Made by a program: the position numbers and the translations under genes. DNA of 64,000 nt, taken from positions 19,775,646 to 19,839,645 of the forward strand of contig CM048843.1 in NCBI GenBank assembly GCA_026545765.1, written 5' to 3'. A model generated the notes under the pieces. It made no database searches and was not told the DNA's origin. It was given only the letters and a program-made list of their open reading frames with translations. This DNA is from Plantago major. Lineage: Eukaryota; Streptophyta; Magnoliopsida; Lamiales; Plantaginaceae. Below are positions 24,358-36,971 of this stretch, one piece after another (position 1 is the first letter of the stretch; every line of letters begins with the position of its first letter).

Positions 24358-25816
24358 TACTCATGACGGCTCAAGCACACTTAACTATGAAGCTTTATGG
24401 ATAGATTCCCGAAAATAAAAATGCACCGTGTTTGTATGAATATCGTTTTCAATCCCAACTCTCTGAAACTTAACTTGAAACTTTAAGGCGTAACATTTAT
24501 ACTTATATTAAAAATACCAGTCGGTCCGTTATATCTCTTACTTCAATGATTTTTTTGTGATTTCTCAACATATAAGTTGTGAAATGGTATTAAAGTTCTA
24601 CTTCACTTTATCAATTATTTTAATTTTAATATTCCATGATGTACATGTAGATTAGACAAAATTACTAGTTAATTCTAATTTTCAAATAAGCCATTTAACA
24701 TTTTTCACTTTGAAAATGTATGGTGAAGAGTAGATAGTAATGCATGTTTAGTATTAGCTTTTTAGCTAAATTTTCATTTCTCCATTTAACTTTCGACTAA
24801 TAAAAAGTTCTTATATAAACGCTAGACTTCTTAAATCACCAATTGGTTGAGAAGCTAACCAACTTAGCTTTTTTTTTTAAAAAAAGCTCCTTTTTATTTT
24901 TTTATTCCACAAATGTCCTTAACCTAGAATAAAATAAAATAGAAAAAAATCACTCGTTATTATAATTGTCGCTTTTAATTCATCCGTCTTTCTTTTAAAT
25001 GCACACATGTATACTATACAATCGTTACCGATTTTTTTTTCTTATTAAGTTAGAATGCTCACAAATATTTCTTTCAACTTCTAATAATTTTTAATGATGT
25101 TATTAAAGTGGCGGTGAAAATTACATTGAGTATATATTTGAATAAAATGTTATATACTATTATTTAAAAAAATATAGACTAATAATATGATGAGAAAATT
25201 AAAAATTAAATAAAAATAAGAGTAATGTCCTTATATGTCATTTTAAAAAATACCAGCTAATTTGCTAAACAACTACATTAAAATCAGTTTCTCACATTAG
25301 TTAATCACCATGCGATCGATTCTGGTTAGTTAATCACCACCAACTAACTTATCACCAAGCCATTTTTCAAATTAGCTTTTGTTACATAGCCTAACATTGT
25401 GTAATTGAACGAGATACATATAGCTCGTTTGCCGTTATTCTCCCAATTCGTGAAAATATATTGTTTCCAGTACAAAATTATCACTGCACGTGGTCTCTAA
25501 GCAATTCAATCCAAGATTCAAATCACATAGAAACATATTGATAGTAAATGGTTGGGTCGGGTGTCTTAGGGACACTTTGCACACACTACATATGTGGCAA
25601 ATGAGAACTCCAACTAAAGAACAGACGTACCATGTCAAATATGTAAATGGTGCATGTATAGGGACTCGTGTCTTGAGTCCATCTAGTATTGAGGTGAGAG
25701 TCTAATAAATCATTATCTATATTATCTGACTTGCCTTAGACATGATTGCGCTTAATTACATAAGGTTCATAACATTATATGTTGCACATTGTGTTGTCAT
25801 GCAGTTTAGATGCACT
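24358..25816. other. Intergenic AT-rich region, no gene recognised
   Basis: No reading frame with family resemblance was found on either strand. Parts resemble old repeat DNA (AACTAACTTATCACCA-like motifs near 25320-25360) but cannot be assigned. Confidence 0.3.
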
Positions 25817-25979
25817 TTAGAGTAAGAGTGCGTCTTGCGAAAGACCCCTATATATAGAAAAGTCCCGAAAGTACCCTTCAAATGTTAAAACTAGACAATT
25901 ATATCTTTTTTCTCGATTTGATTTTTTTATAATTTTTCGCGGATCTTTTGACCCGGATTCATTAAAAACGGGTCAAGCA

Positions 25980-27170
25980 TAATGTAAAAACTAAACAATA
26001 TAATGTAAAAACTAGAAAATATAGACAATTATGTTTCACTGAGTAAATTTCTGGATAAGTAATAAAACTATACAATTCATTTACAAAACCAGACAATTCA
26101 GTTACAAAACTAGACAAATATCATCATCATATCAAAACACTAATTTTTTTTCGATTGCTTTAGTTTCTTCAGAGCACTCTTCTTCAAATCATCCAATACA
26201 CCATCTTCAAAATCATCATCAGCATAAGGTCTCTTATATCAAGGAAAAGGAGTTCCTTGGAACAGCTCCATATGCTTTATCAGAAAAACACCACAGTCAA
26301 AAGTTCCAAGTTTACCAAGTCCAATCAAGCTTCACAATTTATACAAAAACTAGAAAATTCATCTCATAAACTAGACAATATAATGTAAAAACTAGAGAAT
26401 TCATCTCTCAAACTAAACAATATAGTGTAAAAACTAGACAATATAGACAATTATGTTCATGTTTGATCATAAAACTAAACAATATACACTAAAAACTAGA
26501 CAATATCTCGTAAAAACTAGATAAATATGTTGAGCTCAGTTAGTAAATTTGATTTGAAGGTGAAGGTGAAAATGTAAAAACTAGAGAATTCCTAAATGTA
26601 ATGTAAAAACTAGAAAATTTCTCCTATAAACTAGACAATATAATATAAAAAAATAAACAATATAATGTAAATTTAATATCATGTAAAAACTAGAGAATTT
26701 CTTTCATAAACTAAACAATATAATGTAAAAACTAGACAATATAGACAATTATGTTCATGTTTGATAATAAAACTAGACAATATATACTAAAAACTAGACA
26801 AATATGTTGAGATCAGTTAGTAAATATCTTTAATAAACTTATTTCCACTCGATATAAGAAAAAAATAAATTTAATATCATGTAAAAACTAGATAATTTAT
26901 TTCATAAACTAAACAATATAGTGTAAAAACTAGACAATATAGACAATTATGTTCATGTTTGATAATAAAACTAGACAATATTTCGTAAAAACTAGAAAAT
27001 ATCCTATAAAAACTAGACAAATATATTGAGGTCAGTTAGTAAATTTGATATAGTTGGTGAAAATGTAAAAACTAGAGAATTCCTATACAATATAATGTAA
27101 AAACTAGAGAACTCCTCGCATAAACTAGACAATATGATGTAAAAACTAGACAATATAATGTAACAACTAG
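25980..27170. repeat. Dispersed/tandem array of AAAAACTAGACAATATA units in the MULE
   Basis: Dozens of copies of a roughly 18-22 bp unit, ATGTAAAAACTAGACAATAT with variants (ACTAGAGAATTC, ACTAAACAATAT). They are grouped into higher-order blocks of about 200 bp that share GACAATTATGTTCATGTTTGAT. The array is interrupted at 26140-26330 by the Ulp1-like fragment. Confidence 0.85.
26140..26330 (-). pseudogene. Fragment of a Ulp1-like (C48) cysteine protease C-terminus in the MULE
   Basis: Read on the minus strand, the segment gives FDCGVFLIKHMELFQGTPFP, an in-frame stop, then YKRPYADDDFEDGVL and a Lys-rich end before a TAG at 26140-26142. The DCGVF block is the region around the catalytic Cys of the SUMO-protease (Ulp1) fold. 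Upstream catalytic His and Asp blocks were not found in the array, so the gene is truncated and interrupted. Plant MULEs that carry Ulp1-like domains are known (Kaonashi-type MULEs); this assignment is by motif only. Confidence 0.55.
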
Positions 27171-28016
27171 ACAGACAACATGAAACTATCCTAATGTACC
27201 AAATAACAGACAATGAAAATCGAACAACAACAACCGCGATGAAACTGAAGAGATGAAACTGAAAATTGAGCAAGAATAACGAAAATCGAACAACAACAAT
27301 CGCGATGAAACTGAAAATCAAAAATCGAGCAACAACAACGAAAATCGAACAACAACAACGAGCAAAATGCAAAATCGAGCAACAACGAAGCAACAACGAG
27401 CAAAACGCAAAAATCGAGCAACAACGAAGCAACAAATTACCTGATAATCACTGGAATCGCAACTGACAGCAAAGGCGAATCGCTTTTGGATCGAACTCAA
27501 ATCGCGAAATCGAACTGACAACAACTGACAACAACAACAACAAAGCAACAAAACGCAATGAATCAAGTTTCAACAACGAAGAAACTAATCGAACTCAACA
27601 ACAAAGCAACAAAAAATCGCGGAACAAATTTAAACAAACAACAATGAAGCAACGAAGCAACAAATCGAACTCAAAAACACTAAAATCAAGTTTCAACATA
27701 CATTACCTGATGATCGCGCAATGAATCGCTCCAGAATAGCCAAATCGAGGGTTTCGGAAAAAATCGCCTAAAACAGAGAAAGTCGGAGAAGAAACGGCTG
27801 AAAATGGAGAAAATAACCGACAAAACCCTATTTATACTATCCCATAAATAAAACGGTATGACCCGAATGATTTTCGACCCGCAAAACCCGGGTATTTTGA
27901 CCCGCAAAATTAAAAACGGGCCAACGTAAAAACTAGACAATTTCTGTAGAAACCAAGGGGACTTTTTGGACTTTTCTAATAGTATAGGACTTCCATAAGA
28001 CAAAGTATTAGAGTAA

Positions 28017-29640
28017 TTATCATATGGGCTCATTATTTAGTTTAACCGTACTTGTTCTTTATGTGTTAGAAAGGTCGTGGACTTCCTAACTTACATACAT
28101 AATCTATCATGAATGCACAACAACTTCCTAGTCCATCACATGACGTTAAACCGAAGCCAAATTCATTGAACATATATAACACTTTCATCAAAGTCACATT
28201 TATGCATTTACTAGTATAATAACCCGTCGAATTTCGACGGGTATATTAATATCGAGTAAAGCTAACATTTTAGAACATATTGTATAATGATTTTGCAAAC
28301 ATTCATATGATCATATCATGTCAAATTAACAACAAAATTGTAAATTGTAGGTTGTATATTATAAGATACCTTTATGCAGTACATCTAAGAGAGTTAAAGT
28401 GCTTAGTTGAAAGACTTTTTAATTCATTCATTACTATGATTATATATTAAGTCAATTAATGGAGCATTTGTTATTAAAAGGAAGCCACAATAATATAGAA
28501 ATGCATAAATTTTTCACCTTTATCTAAGCATTCTATTTCTCCCAAAATATAATAGGGTCTGAAAAAATTACACATAAATTAGAAAGATTAATATGTACAA
28601 TAGTATATCCAAGTGTGAGTATAGCAACTCAATATGAAAAAGACAAAAAAAATCACCGAACCAAATTGTGATTTCAAGATAAAAGAAGATAAAATAACAT
28701 TTTATAAGTTTGGACAAATATCCCCTAAATATGATCACCCCCGCACCATGAAAAGTAGATGTTTTTTGCGTTAGGGCCAATTCAATACAAAATGATCTGC
28801 AAATGATCCATCCAAGGGAAAAATACTCTACCCAAGTGTTTGACACACTCACTTTAACTATGCTAATTCGATAAGGATTTTCCTATTATTTAGAAAAATT
28901 ATGTCTCTTCTAAGACTTGCTCCCGTCCAAGTATTAGCGTTGGTGGCTGAATCTAGAAAGAAATATAAAAAAATAAGGAAAGTGGGATATATAATTAGTA
29001 AATGAAAAAGAATAGTGTGTGGCATGACAATTTTTAAATTATTAAGTTTGGAAAAGACCTGTATTAATGAAGTACAGATGTTTGAAGTGTAAACATAACG
29101 AATATTGACAGTTTTTTATGAGTTGTCTTGTTTCATTATTTGTTATACAATATATATGTATGAACAATGTTGATATTCTTAGTAAAAAAATCCTAAGCTT
29201 TCTCCACATAACCATAATATTTGTTGGTCTGTTTTAGTTCCTCCAACCGTCCCAATACTTACTCTTTTTAAATTATATCATAACATTTTATTTGTAAGTC
29301 ATAAACTGTTGAAAGATTTTTTTATACACAACATTGGTTGCATCAGAACTTACAAACCCTTAATGACATGCATAGACTCATCAGAATGGCATATTGATAC
29401 TGCTCAATTCATACTTGAGCTTCCTAAGTAAAATAGGAAATAGTTGTTATCCACCACAATTTAATCAACCACATCCAATTTATCATGCGAATTCCATCAT
29501 GAGCCTTCCATTTTGTAAACCAACCAAGAATCAAGATGTTAATTACCTTGATTATGAGCCCAGAATCAATTTATGGCTACTTGCAAACTTAGGATTACAA
29601 TGACCATAACATAGAAAATATTCTAAAAAACTTTACTGCA
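28017..29640. other. Intergenic AT-rich region, no gene recognised
   Basis: No supported coding region. A near-perfect palindrome, ACCCGTCGAATTTCGACGGG, occurs near 28229. The rest is unassigned AT-rich DNA. Confidence 0.3.
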
Positions 29641-30250
29641 TTCAAGCAGCTTATAAGCCATCAAAGGGCCCCGTGTCGGAGCGAGTTTTTTCCAAATAAA
29701 CACATAAATTGATTGAAGCGGCTTTGATCGCAGTTGCGCAGTCCACTTTAATGATGGCATTCTTGATTTGCTTTCCATAGCCAGCAAGACGGCCAAAATT
29801 TCCACATACTCGTTCATGGAGGGTGTTACTCCTGTGGTCTATAGCTGGAAAACTAAGATTACACCTCCTGGAAGTTGTTGATATACAGAGCAACAAACTG
29901 AATGGATTCATGCGGGTGAAAGCCAACGCCTTAATGAACCACAGGAATGCACGATTCTCGCTGGCCCATAAACTCCAGCAAGAGACAACAAAGTCTTCTT
30001 TCAAAAGTACATGTGAAGCTCCAACAAACCAATCCCAAATGGTCTCGGTATGAGAAGTAACAACCTAGAAAATTCTTGCATAATGGCAAGAAGCCAAGAA
30101 CAAATAAATGCTCAATCAATTCTACTCAACATTTTGCAAACTCATAAATTATATGGCGCATATATAAATCGTTGAGTGCCAGACGTACTTGCTTCAATAA
30201 TCTCCAAAGAAAGATCTTGATCTTATTTTGCAATCACATTATCCAAACAA
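29640..30250 (-). mobile_element. LINE 3' fragment (zf-RVT to RNase H), decayed
   Basis: Minus-strand translation, with frame changes, gives EHLFVLGFLPLC, then FVVSCWSLWASENRA (the zinc-knuckle/CW-LW-RN region of plant LINE ORF2). Further on come EILAVLLAMES and NAIIKVDCATAI, from the RNase H-like domain. The order is right for a LINE 3' end, and frames are broken in at least three places. Confidence 0.6.
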
Positions 30251-32728
30251 ACTCCCAACTCATATGCTAGAGTTCATATGAATGAGTTGGATAGCAACGT
30301 ATTAAACGAACCTGCCAAATTCAGAGATATGCAAAAGATAAAGGAGTCTGTCCGACTTCAGGTTCGCACAACTGTAAGAGAGAAGTCATTGTTTTCCCAA
30401 ACACCGAATGTACTTTCTTCATTAAGATATTGGTGAGTGCCCATCTTTTATCTCTATTCTTTTATATTAAATAGAAAGAAAGTAAAAACAGAAAATGGGA
30501 AGACAAAATCAAAGCAAGTAATAATACAAATACAAACAATAATCATAAGAAAACTGGGGAATAGAAAATCAACTCACATGTTTATTTTGAGTCTGAGTGA
30601 TCACTACACTATCACATGCTTTATGAACATAAAATGAAAAAACTAAATCAAATAAAATAATAATATATACACAGACAATCATGAAAAAATGGGGAATAGA
30701 AAATCAAATTACATGTGATTATGAGCCCGATGAACTCAGGACTTGAGCAATCATTAAAAGCAAGTGGCGAATGATATCATAATTAAAGTACTGCATGTTG
30801 TGAATAATAATGTACTCTGCCTCAAGATTGAAGAATATACTATGCCTCAACATACAATAGTAAGTATCAAGATGTAGTTTAAAAGCATGAAGTACTGGAG
30901 GGCATATAGTTAAACTAAAAATACATGCCATTAATTAGAATCAAAGATAACCAAGTCATCTTTACCAATAGATATAACTTGATGAGATGATTAATTACCT
31001 TGAAAAACAAACATATATTTACATACAAAACCTACACAATTCTTAATTGCCATCATCATAATTTTTCATTCTAACCATCTTGATGCAATGGGGGAGAAGT
31101 AAAAATAGAAATGATGAGTTGCATTAGACTATCGAAAGAATACCACACCAGACTCAAAATTAACCAAAAAAACTTAACAAGGTTCAATAGCTAACCCATC
31201 ACACAACAATTTTCCTAACAATTTGGTGATTGCTCTCGAATTTGATACCGAGCGCAATGGTTTGAGGTTTTATCACAGCGACATGGAGAAACGCTAATAT
31301 TAAACACAATACCTATTGTTATCTTCTCACAGAATTGATCCATTTCCATGAACAAATCTACTCTTCATCTCGTACTTTGATGCAGTAGGGAAAATCATTT
31401 ATTGTCCTAATCAGCAAAAGAAAAAAAATATATAAATGATGAGTTGTAGCAGATTAAATAGAAATAGTACTCAAGTGAATCAATATATACGCAGTTAATT
31501 AATCTATTAACTCAAAATAAACACGGTTAACAAATGTGTATGATTGACAATGAATCACAGTGAATTGATTGGACTAAAAATGGACAGAGAAATATATCAA
31601 AGAATATGAAATAAGTTTGTACATCTAATCGAATGGCATAGCCGCACATGCAAAGCTAATTTTCCATCAAGATTGACTTAGTTGTTAGAACAAAATTTTG
31701 TCAAACACCTGCTTAAAAACTGCTACTCCATGAATTTTTTTACATCATAGATTAAACCCGTCTTCCAACGATCGTGGCTCTTACTTTGAAAAATAAACCG
31801 TAAATATTGAAAAATAAACTTATTTTTTATTCATTTCAAGTCAAAAATAGTAGTAACTTACGAAATCATCATTCTGCAAACATGATCGATCCATATTCAT
31901 CTTCGCGCCCAGTCACATCAACCATGCTTTCCCAGGAATCGAAAATGGAGAAAGGAATGACTCACATATAGGTAAATATTGAATTAGATCCAAAAAGCCA
32001 AACCGTTGATGATACTGCACCTGACCGCAACGACTACCGCCTCAGATTCATCACTCTCTGAATCAACTGAATTATTCGATATTTTGATAGATGACAGTTT
32101 CCCGAACCGATTGGAGGGTATTTGGGGAACATTGATGAACCAATTTGTGCAATAATTGAATTCAGATACTGCCTTAGAATGAGAGAGTTATTATTCTTAA
32201 ATATGGGACCGATCAGATTGATGATTTGAGGTTGAGCAATTGTGCTACACAAAGAACGACATTTTGTATATGAATAACCTGACGGTTGAAGAATAGCAGG
32301 AACCGTCGATTGAGGAGTGGCGCATGGATGGAGTACTGAATGGCCTTGGACTGTAACTGTATGTGTTGAATATGAGTTTTGCTGGGCCAGATGTCACAAT
32401 TTGGCACAGGCCATTTCATGAATAAGAATCTGATTTAGCATAATGTGATTGGGTTGGGTAAAAAACTGAAATTGTGTTTTTATATATTGTATGATAGGGT
32501 AGGCAATCATGGGAAAATATATTTGTACAAATGATGTATAATTGAGAAAACCACATCTCTTGAATGAATTATTCTAAAGCATCCACATTCGCTTCTCAAG
32601 TAACATGGCTGATTATGAGCCAGGATATATACAACTTACACATATAATCGATTTGTGGGATAATCTCTCGATTTGGATTGTAAAGGATACACCATCACAA
32701 TAATAAGATACACACATCAGAGTTTGGC
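30251..32728. other. Intergenic AT-rich region, no gene recognised
   Basis: Only short frames of no recognisable family. No tRNA or transposon boundary could be defined. The right edge abuts the TAC target duplication of the CACTA element. Confidence 0.3.
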
Positions 32729-32731
32729 TAC

Positions 32732-33821
32732 CACTACAAAAAATGCAGAACATGGCGGATAGATCCGTCAGATGCAGCCTATCCGTCGCCGGCCTGACGG
32801 ATCGGCGACGGATAAAAATCAAATGCCTATGGCGACGGATAAAAATCCGTCGTCCAATTCGCGACGGATTGACCTTTTTTTAAAAAAAAAAAAAAATGAT
32901 TATGGGGCGACGGATAGATCTATCCGTCGCCCCATTTTTTTTTTTTTTAAAAAAATAAAATCCGTATACGAATTTTTATATTCGTATACGGATTAATTCC
33001 GGCAGTGGTGGTGCGGTGGGTGTGGTGCAGGTGGTGGTGGGAGGTGGTGGTGGTGGAAGGGTGGTGGTGGTGGTGGAGGAGATGGTGGTGGTGGCAGGGT
33101 GGTGGTGGTGGAGGAGATGGTGGTGGTGGCAGGGTGGTGGTGCGGTGGTGGTGGGCCGGTGTTGTGTGGTGGTGGTGGTGGTGGTGGTTGGTGGAGGATA
33201 GGTGGTGGTGGTGGAGATGGTGGTGGTGGAGGATGGTGGTGGTGGCAGGGTGGTGGTGGTGGGAGGAGAGAGGTGGTGGTGGTGGTGGTGAGATGGTGGT
33301 GGAGGAAAGGAGGTGGTGGAGGAGATGGTGGTGGTGGAGGATGGTGGTGGTGGGAGGAGAAAGGTGGTGGTGGTGGGAGGAGAAAGGTGGTGGAGGAGAT
33401 GGTGGTGGTGGAGGATGGTGGTGGTGGGAGGAGATGGTGGTGGTGGAGGATGGTGGTGGTGGGAGGAGAAAGGTGGTGGTGGGAGGAGGAGGAGAGGAGA
33501 AGTAGTGGAGAAAAGGAGGTGGTGGAGGAGATATATTATATTTTTTTTAGGTTTTTAGCGACGGATAGATCTAGATCTATCCGTCGCTAATTTTTTTTTT
33601 CCGGCCTTGTAGCGACGGATAAATCTATCCGTCGCTAAATTTTTTTTTTTTTTTTTTTTTAAATTTTGGTCAACGCTCTGTAGCGACGGATAATTTTATC
33701 CGTCGCTACAGAGCGACGGATAACCTTTATCCGTCGCCCCAAGTAGCGATCCGTCGCTACAGGGGCGACGGATAAAATCCGTCGCCCCTTTCCGTCCCGT
33801 TACGGATGGATTCTTGTAGTG
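32732..33821. mobile_element. Complete non-autonomous CACTA element (1,090 bp) with TAC target duplication
   Basis: The element begins CACTACAAAAAATGC, ends with GGATTCTTGTAGTG and is flanked by TAC on both sides (32729-32731 and 33822-33824). These are the terminus and 3 bp duplication expected for CACTA elements. Subterminal regions carry many GCGACGGATA motifs in both orientations. The core at 33003-33530 is a GGTGGT-rich array. The order of parts mirrors 22043-23390 in opposite orientation, so both belong to one family. It encodes no transposase. Confidence 0.9.
33003..33530. repeat. (GGTGGT)n-type array inside the CACTA element
   Basis: About 530 bp of GGTGGTGGTGG, GGAGGAGATGG and GGTGGCAGGG variants, the complement of the CCA array at 22340-23085. 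Long open frames here are compositional artefacts. Confidence 0.9.
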
Positions 33822-33824
33822 TAC

Positions 33825-34980
33825 GTAACCGGTGTAACAAGATCTCCGCTTGAGCAAAATTTACCGTTTCAATTGTTCTACAACCGCGAACCGAGACCAT
33901 ATTGAGATTGTAACTATTGGTGGCGAAAGTTATGGTTTGTATTACTAAGTATATAACAACATATAAAAAATAAAACACCAAATTCAATATATAAGTCCAT
34001 CATATGAATCAAAGATCATAAGTAAACGGTATAAAATAAATATCATTTTTCCTATCAAACTTGTAATTCAGATGCATATAAACTACGATGTAATCACTAT
34101 AAATATATTTGGATATGGTATAATCACCATCAACATAGCAATTCGTAAAACAAAATCAAGTTCATAAAACAAAAGATTATAGGCTAAACAAAAGACAATA
34201 TTCTCTAATTCTACTTTGATGTCTTTATCCTTTTCTTTTCCCCAAGATTCTTGATTTTATCTCCTTTCCTCCTTGATGTTTTTCTCAAAAAGTAACACGT
34301 GTTAGGTAAAATTGATGTGAATTAGAATGAACAGAAGAAACATGTTGGTTCTCATGTAGTTCATAGTAATAGAGAGTTTAGGGTGGATTTTGAGTTGAAT
34401 CATAGACTGGGACTTGGGTTTAACCTTTCTCGTGATGAGTTTAATCAAGTAATCTTAATTTGGCTTTTAATTTTTGGGGTGTTAGACAATGTTTTTATAT
34501 AAAACTACATTTATAGTACAAAGAAAATATAAAGTGAAATTAATCAAGACCTCTTAGAAAATGTTCATAACATGAACATTACTGGTTTAGTTGTTTAAAT
34601 ATCTAGTATGCAACCTATTACAAATCTATACTATTTTTCTAATTAAACTCATTTAGGTAGTTATTACTACCAAATGGAAGTTACACCATAAAAATAAAAA
34701 GACTTTTCATAAAAAAGAAAAGTAAATTTGTCAATAAATTGAATAGTTGAAACCAACTCTTAAACCTTGGAACTGCATCACATCTATAAATACGCTTCAT
34801 TTTAAATACTTTTAACCTGTTATATTTTACATGAATTATACATTATATATAAAATAGAAACGTACACGTGGGTATTTAGTGCAACTGGTACTATCTAAAA
34901 AAACTCTACCTGCCACCCGTCAAAGTACAAAATAGTTCTTTGTTTTTTCTTTCAAAATGCCACAAATGCCCCCTAAATAT
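33825..34980. other. Intergenic region upstream of the RING gene
   Basis: AT-rich DNA without recognisable coding sequence. It should contain the distal promoter of the RING gene. Confidence 0.3.
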
Positions 34981-34999
34981 CTCAGACGTGGCTTATAAT

Positions 35000-35183
35000 T
35001 TCTTAAAAATGGTAGAGAAACAAACAGAGAGACACGAGGGAGAAAGAAAAGCCAAATTTCTCTCCTTCTTCTGATCTTCTATTTTCCCAATTTGGTCTCT
35101 CACAAATTCGACATTTTCAAAGTTCCTTTCAAAAACACATCACCATCTTTTCTCAAAATTCACATCTTCTGAAGGATATTGAG
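35000..35183 (+). other. Probable 5' UTR exon of the RING gene
   Basis: A T/C-rich leader (TTTCTCTCCTTCTTCTGATC) ends with GAG followed by GTAAAC at 35184. The distance to the single-exon coding sequence is about 1.07 kb. The acceptor could not be fixed, so the link is tentative. Confidence 0.35.
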
Positions 35184-36251
35184 GTAAACACCGCATCAAA
35201 TAGTTATCTCCTGAAGTTCTCGAATCATATCAATATTATTTCTTGATTTCTTCTTCAAAATATTTCTTTCTAAATTTGTAACATATTATTTTGACAACAA
35301 TATCTAGATCGTGTTTGAATTTGCGATTGGGAAAAATTGAATGTCTTTTTCATGCATCATGATTATGCATTTGAATTCTATGTGATAGAAACCCCAACTA
35401 GTTGAAGACAATCAATTTATCATAATTAGATTGGGAAATATATAATTACTTTAAATACATTGAATCTTGTGATATTGTTATATTTGGTTACAACTTATTA
35501 ACTAATTATTTGCAACCCAGTTAGAGAGACATGTAAGTGTTTGGATTTTTGTAAATTTGTTCAATTGTTGGCATTGCTTTGTAGTATCATTTTGGAAACT
35601 AGTTATAAGTATTATTTTACTGACTATTGGATTTTTTCGAATTTGATTTCAAAGTAATACTAAAGAAGTCATGTGTGTAATATGTGTTGGTGAAGTTGGT
35701 GTCAAATATGTACGATGCGAGGTAGTTTATGATTTTATATTCGTTAGGCTTTAATACTTTTTATTGTGATAGTTAATTGTATAAATTTCATTAGTTGTGG
35801 ATTTTGTTGTTAAGTTTAATGTAGGCTTGATGAAAGTTGATAGTGTATGTTTGATGAACGTTGAATAGTGAACTTCTAGGATGATCCGACATCCACATAA
35901 AGAACATAGATTTTGCAGCGTTTATGTTGTATCCAACTGTTTAGTAGACATTTTATGTTAAGTATGCAAAGTAATTGTCCTTTTACATTTTAAGGAAAAT
36001 TATGAACCACATATTTTGTCTTGAAAGTCATTCATGTTGAGTAAGAATTTTATGTTGACACGTCGTTGATTAACCTACCGTTCTCACCCTTCTCATATGT
36101 ACTCCCATATTCAAAGGTATCTGACGGTGAAGCATGATCGAAGTCTAATAGTCTGATTTCAACTTCATGTGAGCCTTGACATGCACTCACTACAAGGTCT
36201 TACAACACAATCTTATCAAAGTTCTTGAGCTTTTTATCTTGATTTATATCT

Positions 36252-36971
36252 ATGATGTGGCGATCCATATCACAATCTATAATAAGTTTTGGTTCAAAGA
36301 GAAGCTCTGAACACATGCATAAAGCTTGCCATGAGGACTCTTCAGATGGTGAGTCTTCCAATGCCAGTTGTGACGAAGAATTGGAATGCCCGATATGTTG
36401 GGAATCATTTAACATTGTTGAGAACGTACCATATGTTTTATGGTGTGGCCACACACTATGCAAGACTTGTGTCATGGGTCTCCGATGTGCTACCATTAAG
36501 TGTTCTGCTCACCGGGTCCATATACCATTCTTTATATCTTGTCCATGGTGCAACCTGTTAACATTTCGTCTAGTTTACAGAGGCAACCTTAAATTTCCCA
36601 GCAAAAATTTCTTTCTTTTATGGATGGTTGAAAGCAAGAACGGTGATAGAGTGAGGTCCAGTTCTGCAGTTTGCAGAGACAGTGTGAGTTATGCAAGTTC
36701 AAGCAATAACCAAGACCGTGATAATGATAGCCTCGCTACTGAAAGAACCCCCATGTCCTTTCACAAATCACTTGACTTTTTAATTCGCGTTACATCCAAA
36801 TTTCCTCTGGTTGTTCTATTTCTTATCATAATCCTGTTCGCTTTACCTACTAGCATTGTCATCCTAATGTTGTACTTAATTATCACAATTCTGTTTGCGC
36901 TCCCAGCCTTCTTGGTGTTGTATTTTGCATACCCTGCCCTAAATTGGTTGGCACGAGAGATGAGAGCATGA
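36252..36971 (+). CDS. RING finger protein with C-terminal membrane segments (putative E3 ligase)
   Basis: A single-exon frame of 239 residues. An acidic/Ser-rich leader precedes a C3HC4 RING at residues 46-100: CPICWESFNIVENVPY, then CGHTLCKTC, then ISCPWCN. The RING is unusually spread, with about 24 residues between the C..C pairs. A conserved block follows (LTFRLVYRGNLKFPSKNFF, then LLWMVES). The C-terminal 55 residues form two hydrophobic stretches from about 184 to 232, so the protein is probably membrane-anchored. It matches a plant RING/U-box family of unassigned function; E3 activity is inferred. Two ATGs (36252 and 36255) are possible starts. Confidence 0.85.
   Translation: MMWRSISQSIISFGSKRSSEHMHKACHEDSSDGESSNASCDEELECPICWESFNIVENVPYVLWCGHTLCKTCVMGLRCATIKCSAHRVHIPFFISCPWCNLLTFRLVYRGNLKFPSKNFFLLWMVESKNGDRVRSSSAVCRDSVSYASSSNNQDRDNDSLATERTPMSFHKSLDFLIRVTSKFPLVVLFLIIILFALPTSIVILMLYLIITILFALPAFLVLYFAYPALNWLAREMRA

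Larger units (their letters stand above)
25826..28007 (-). mobile_element. Mutator-like element (2.18 kb) carrying a Ulp1-like protease fragment
   Basis: An exact 9 bp duplication, TTAGAGTAA, lies at 25817-25825 and 28008-28016. The imperfect inverted ends of about 50 bp share the block TATTAGAAAAGTCC (TATATAGAAAAGTCCC on the left). The interior contains a Ulp1-like coding remnant on the minus strand (26140-26340), a long array of ACTAGACAATATA-type units (about 25980-27170) and a CAACAA/AAATCGAACAAC-rich section (27200-27660). No MURA transposase was recognised. Confidence 0.75.

Noticed and set aside
26990-27570. Long Leu/Cys/Phe-rich frames on the minus strand
   Set aside because: They are produced by the CAACAA/GAACAAC-rich low-complexity section in the MULE.
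33005-33590. Open frames of 160 codons or more rich in G, V and W on the plus strand
   Set aside because: Same cause: the GGT array of the second CACTA element.
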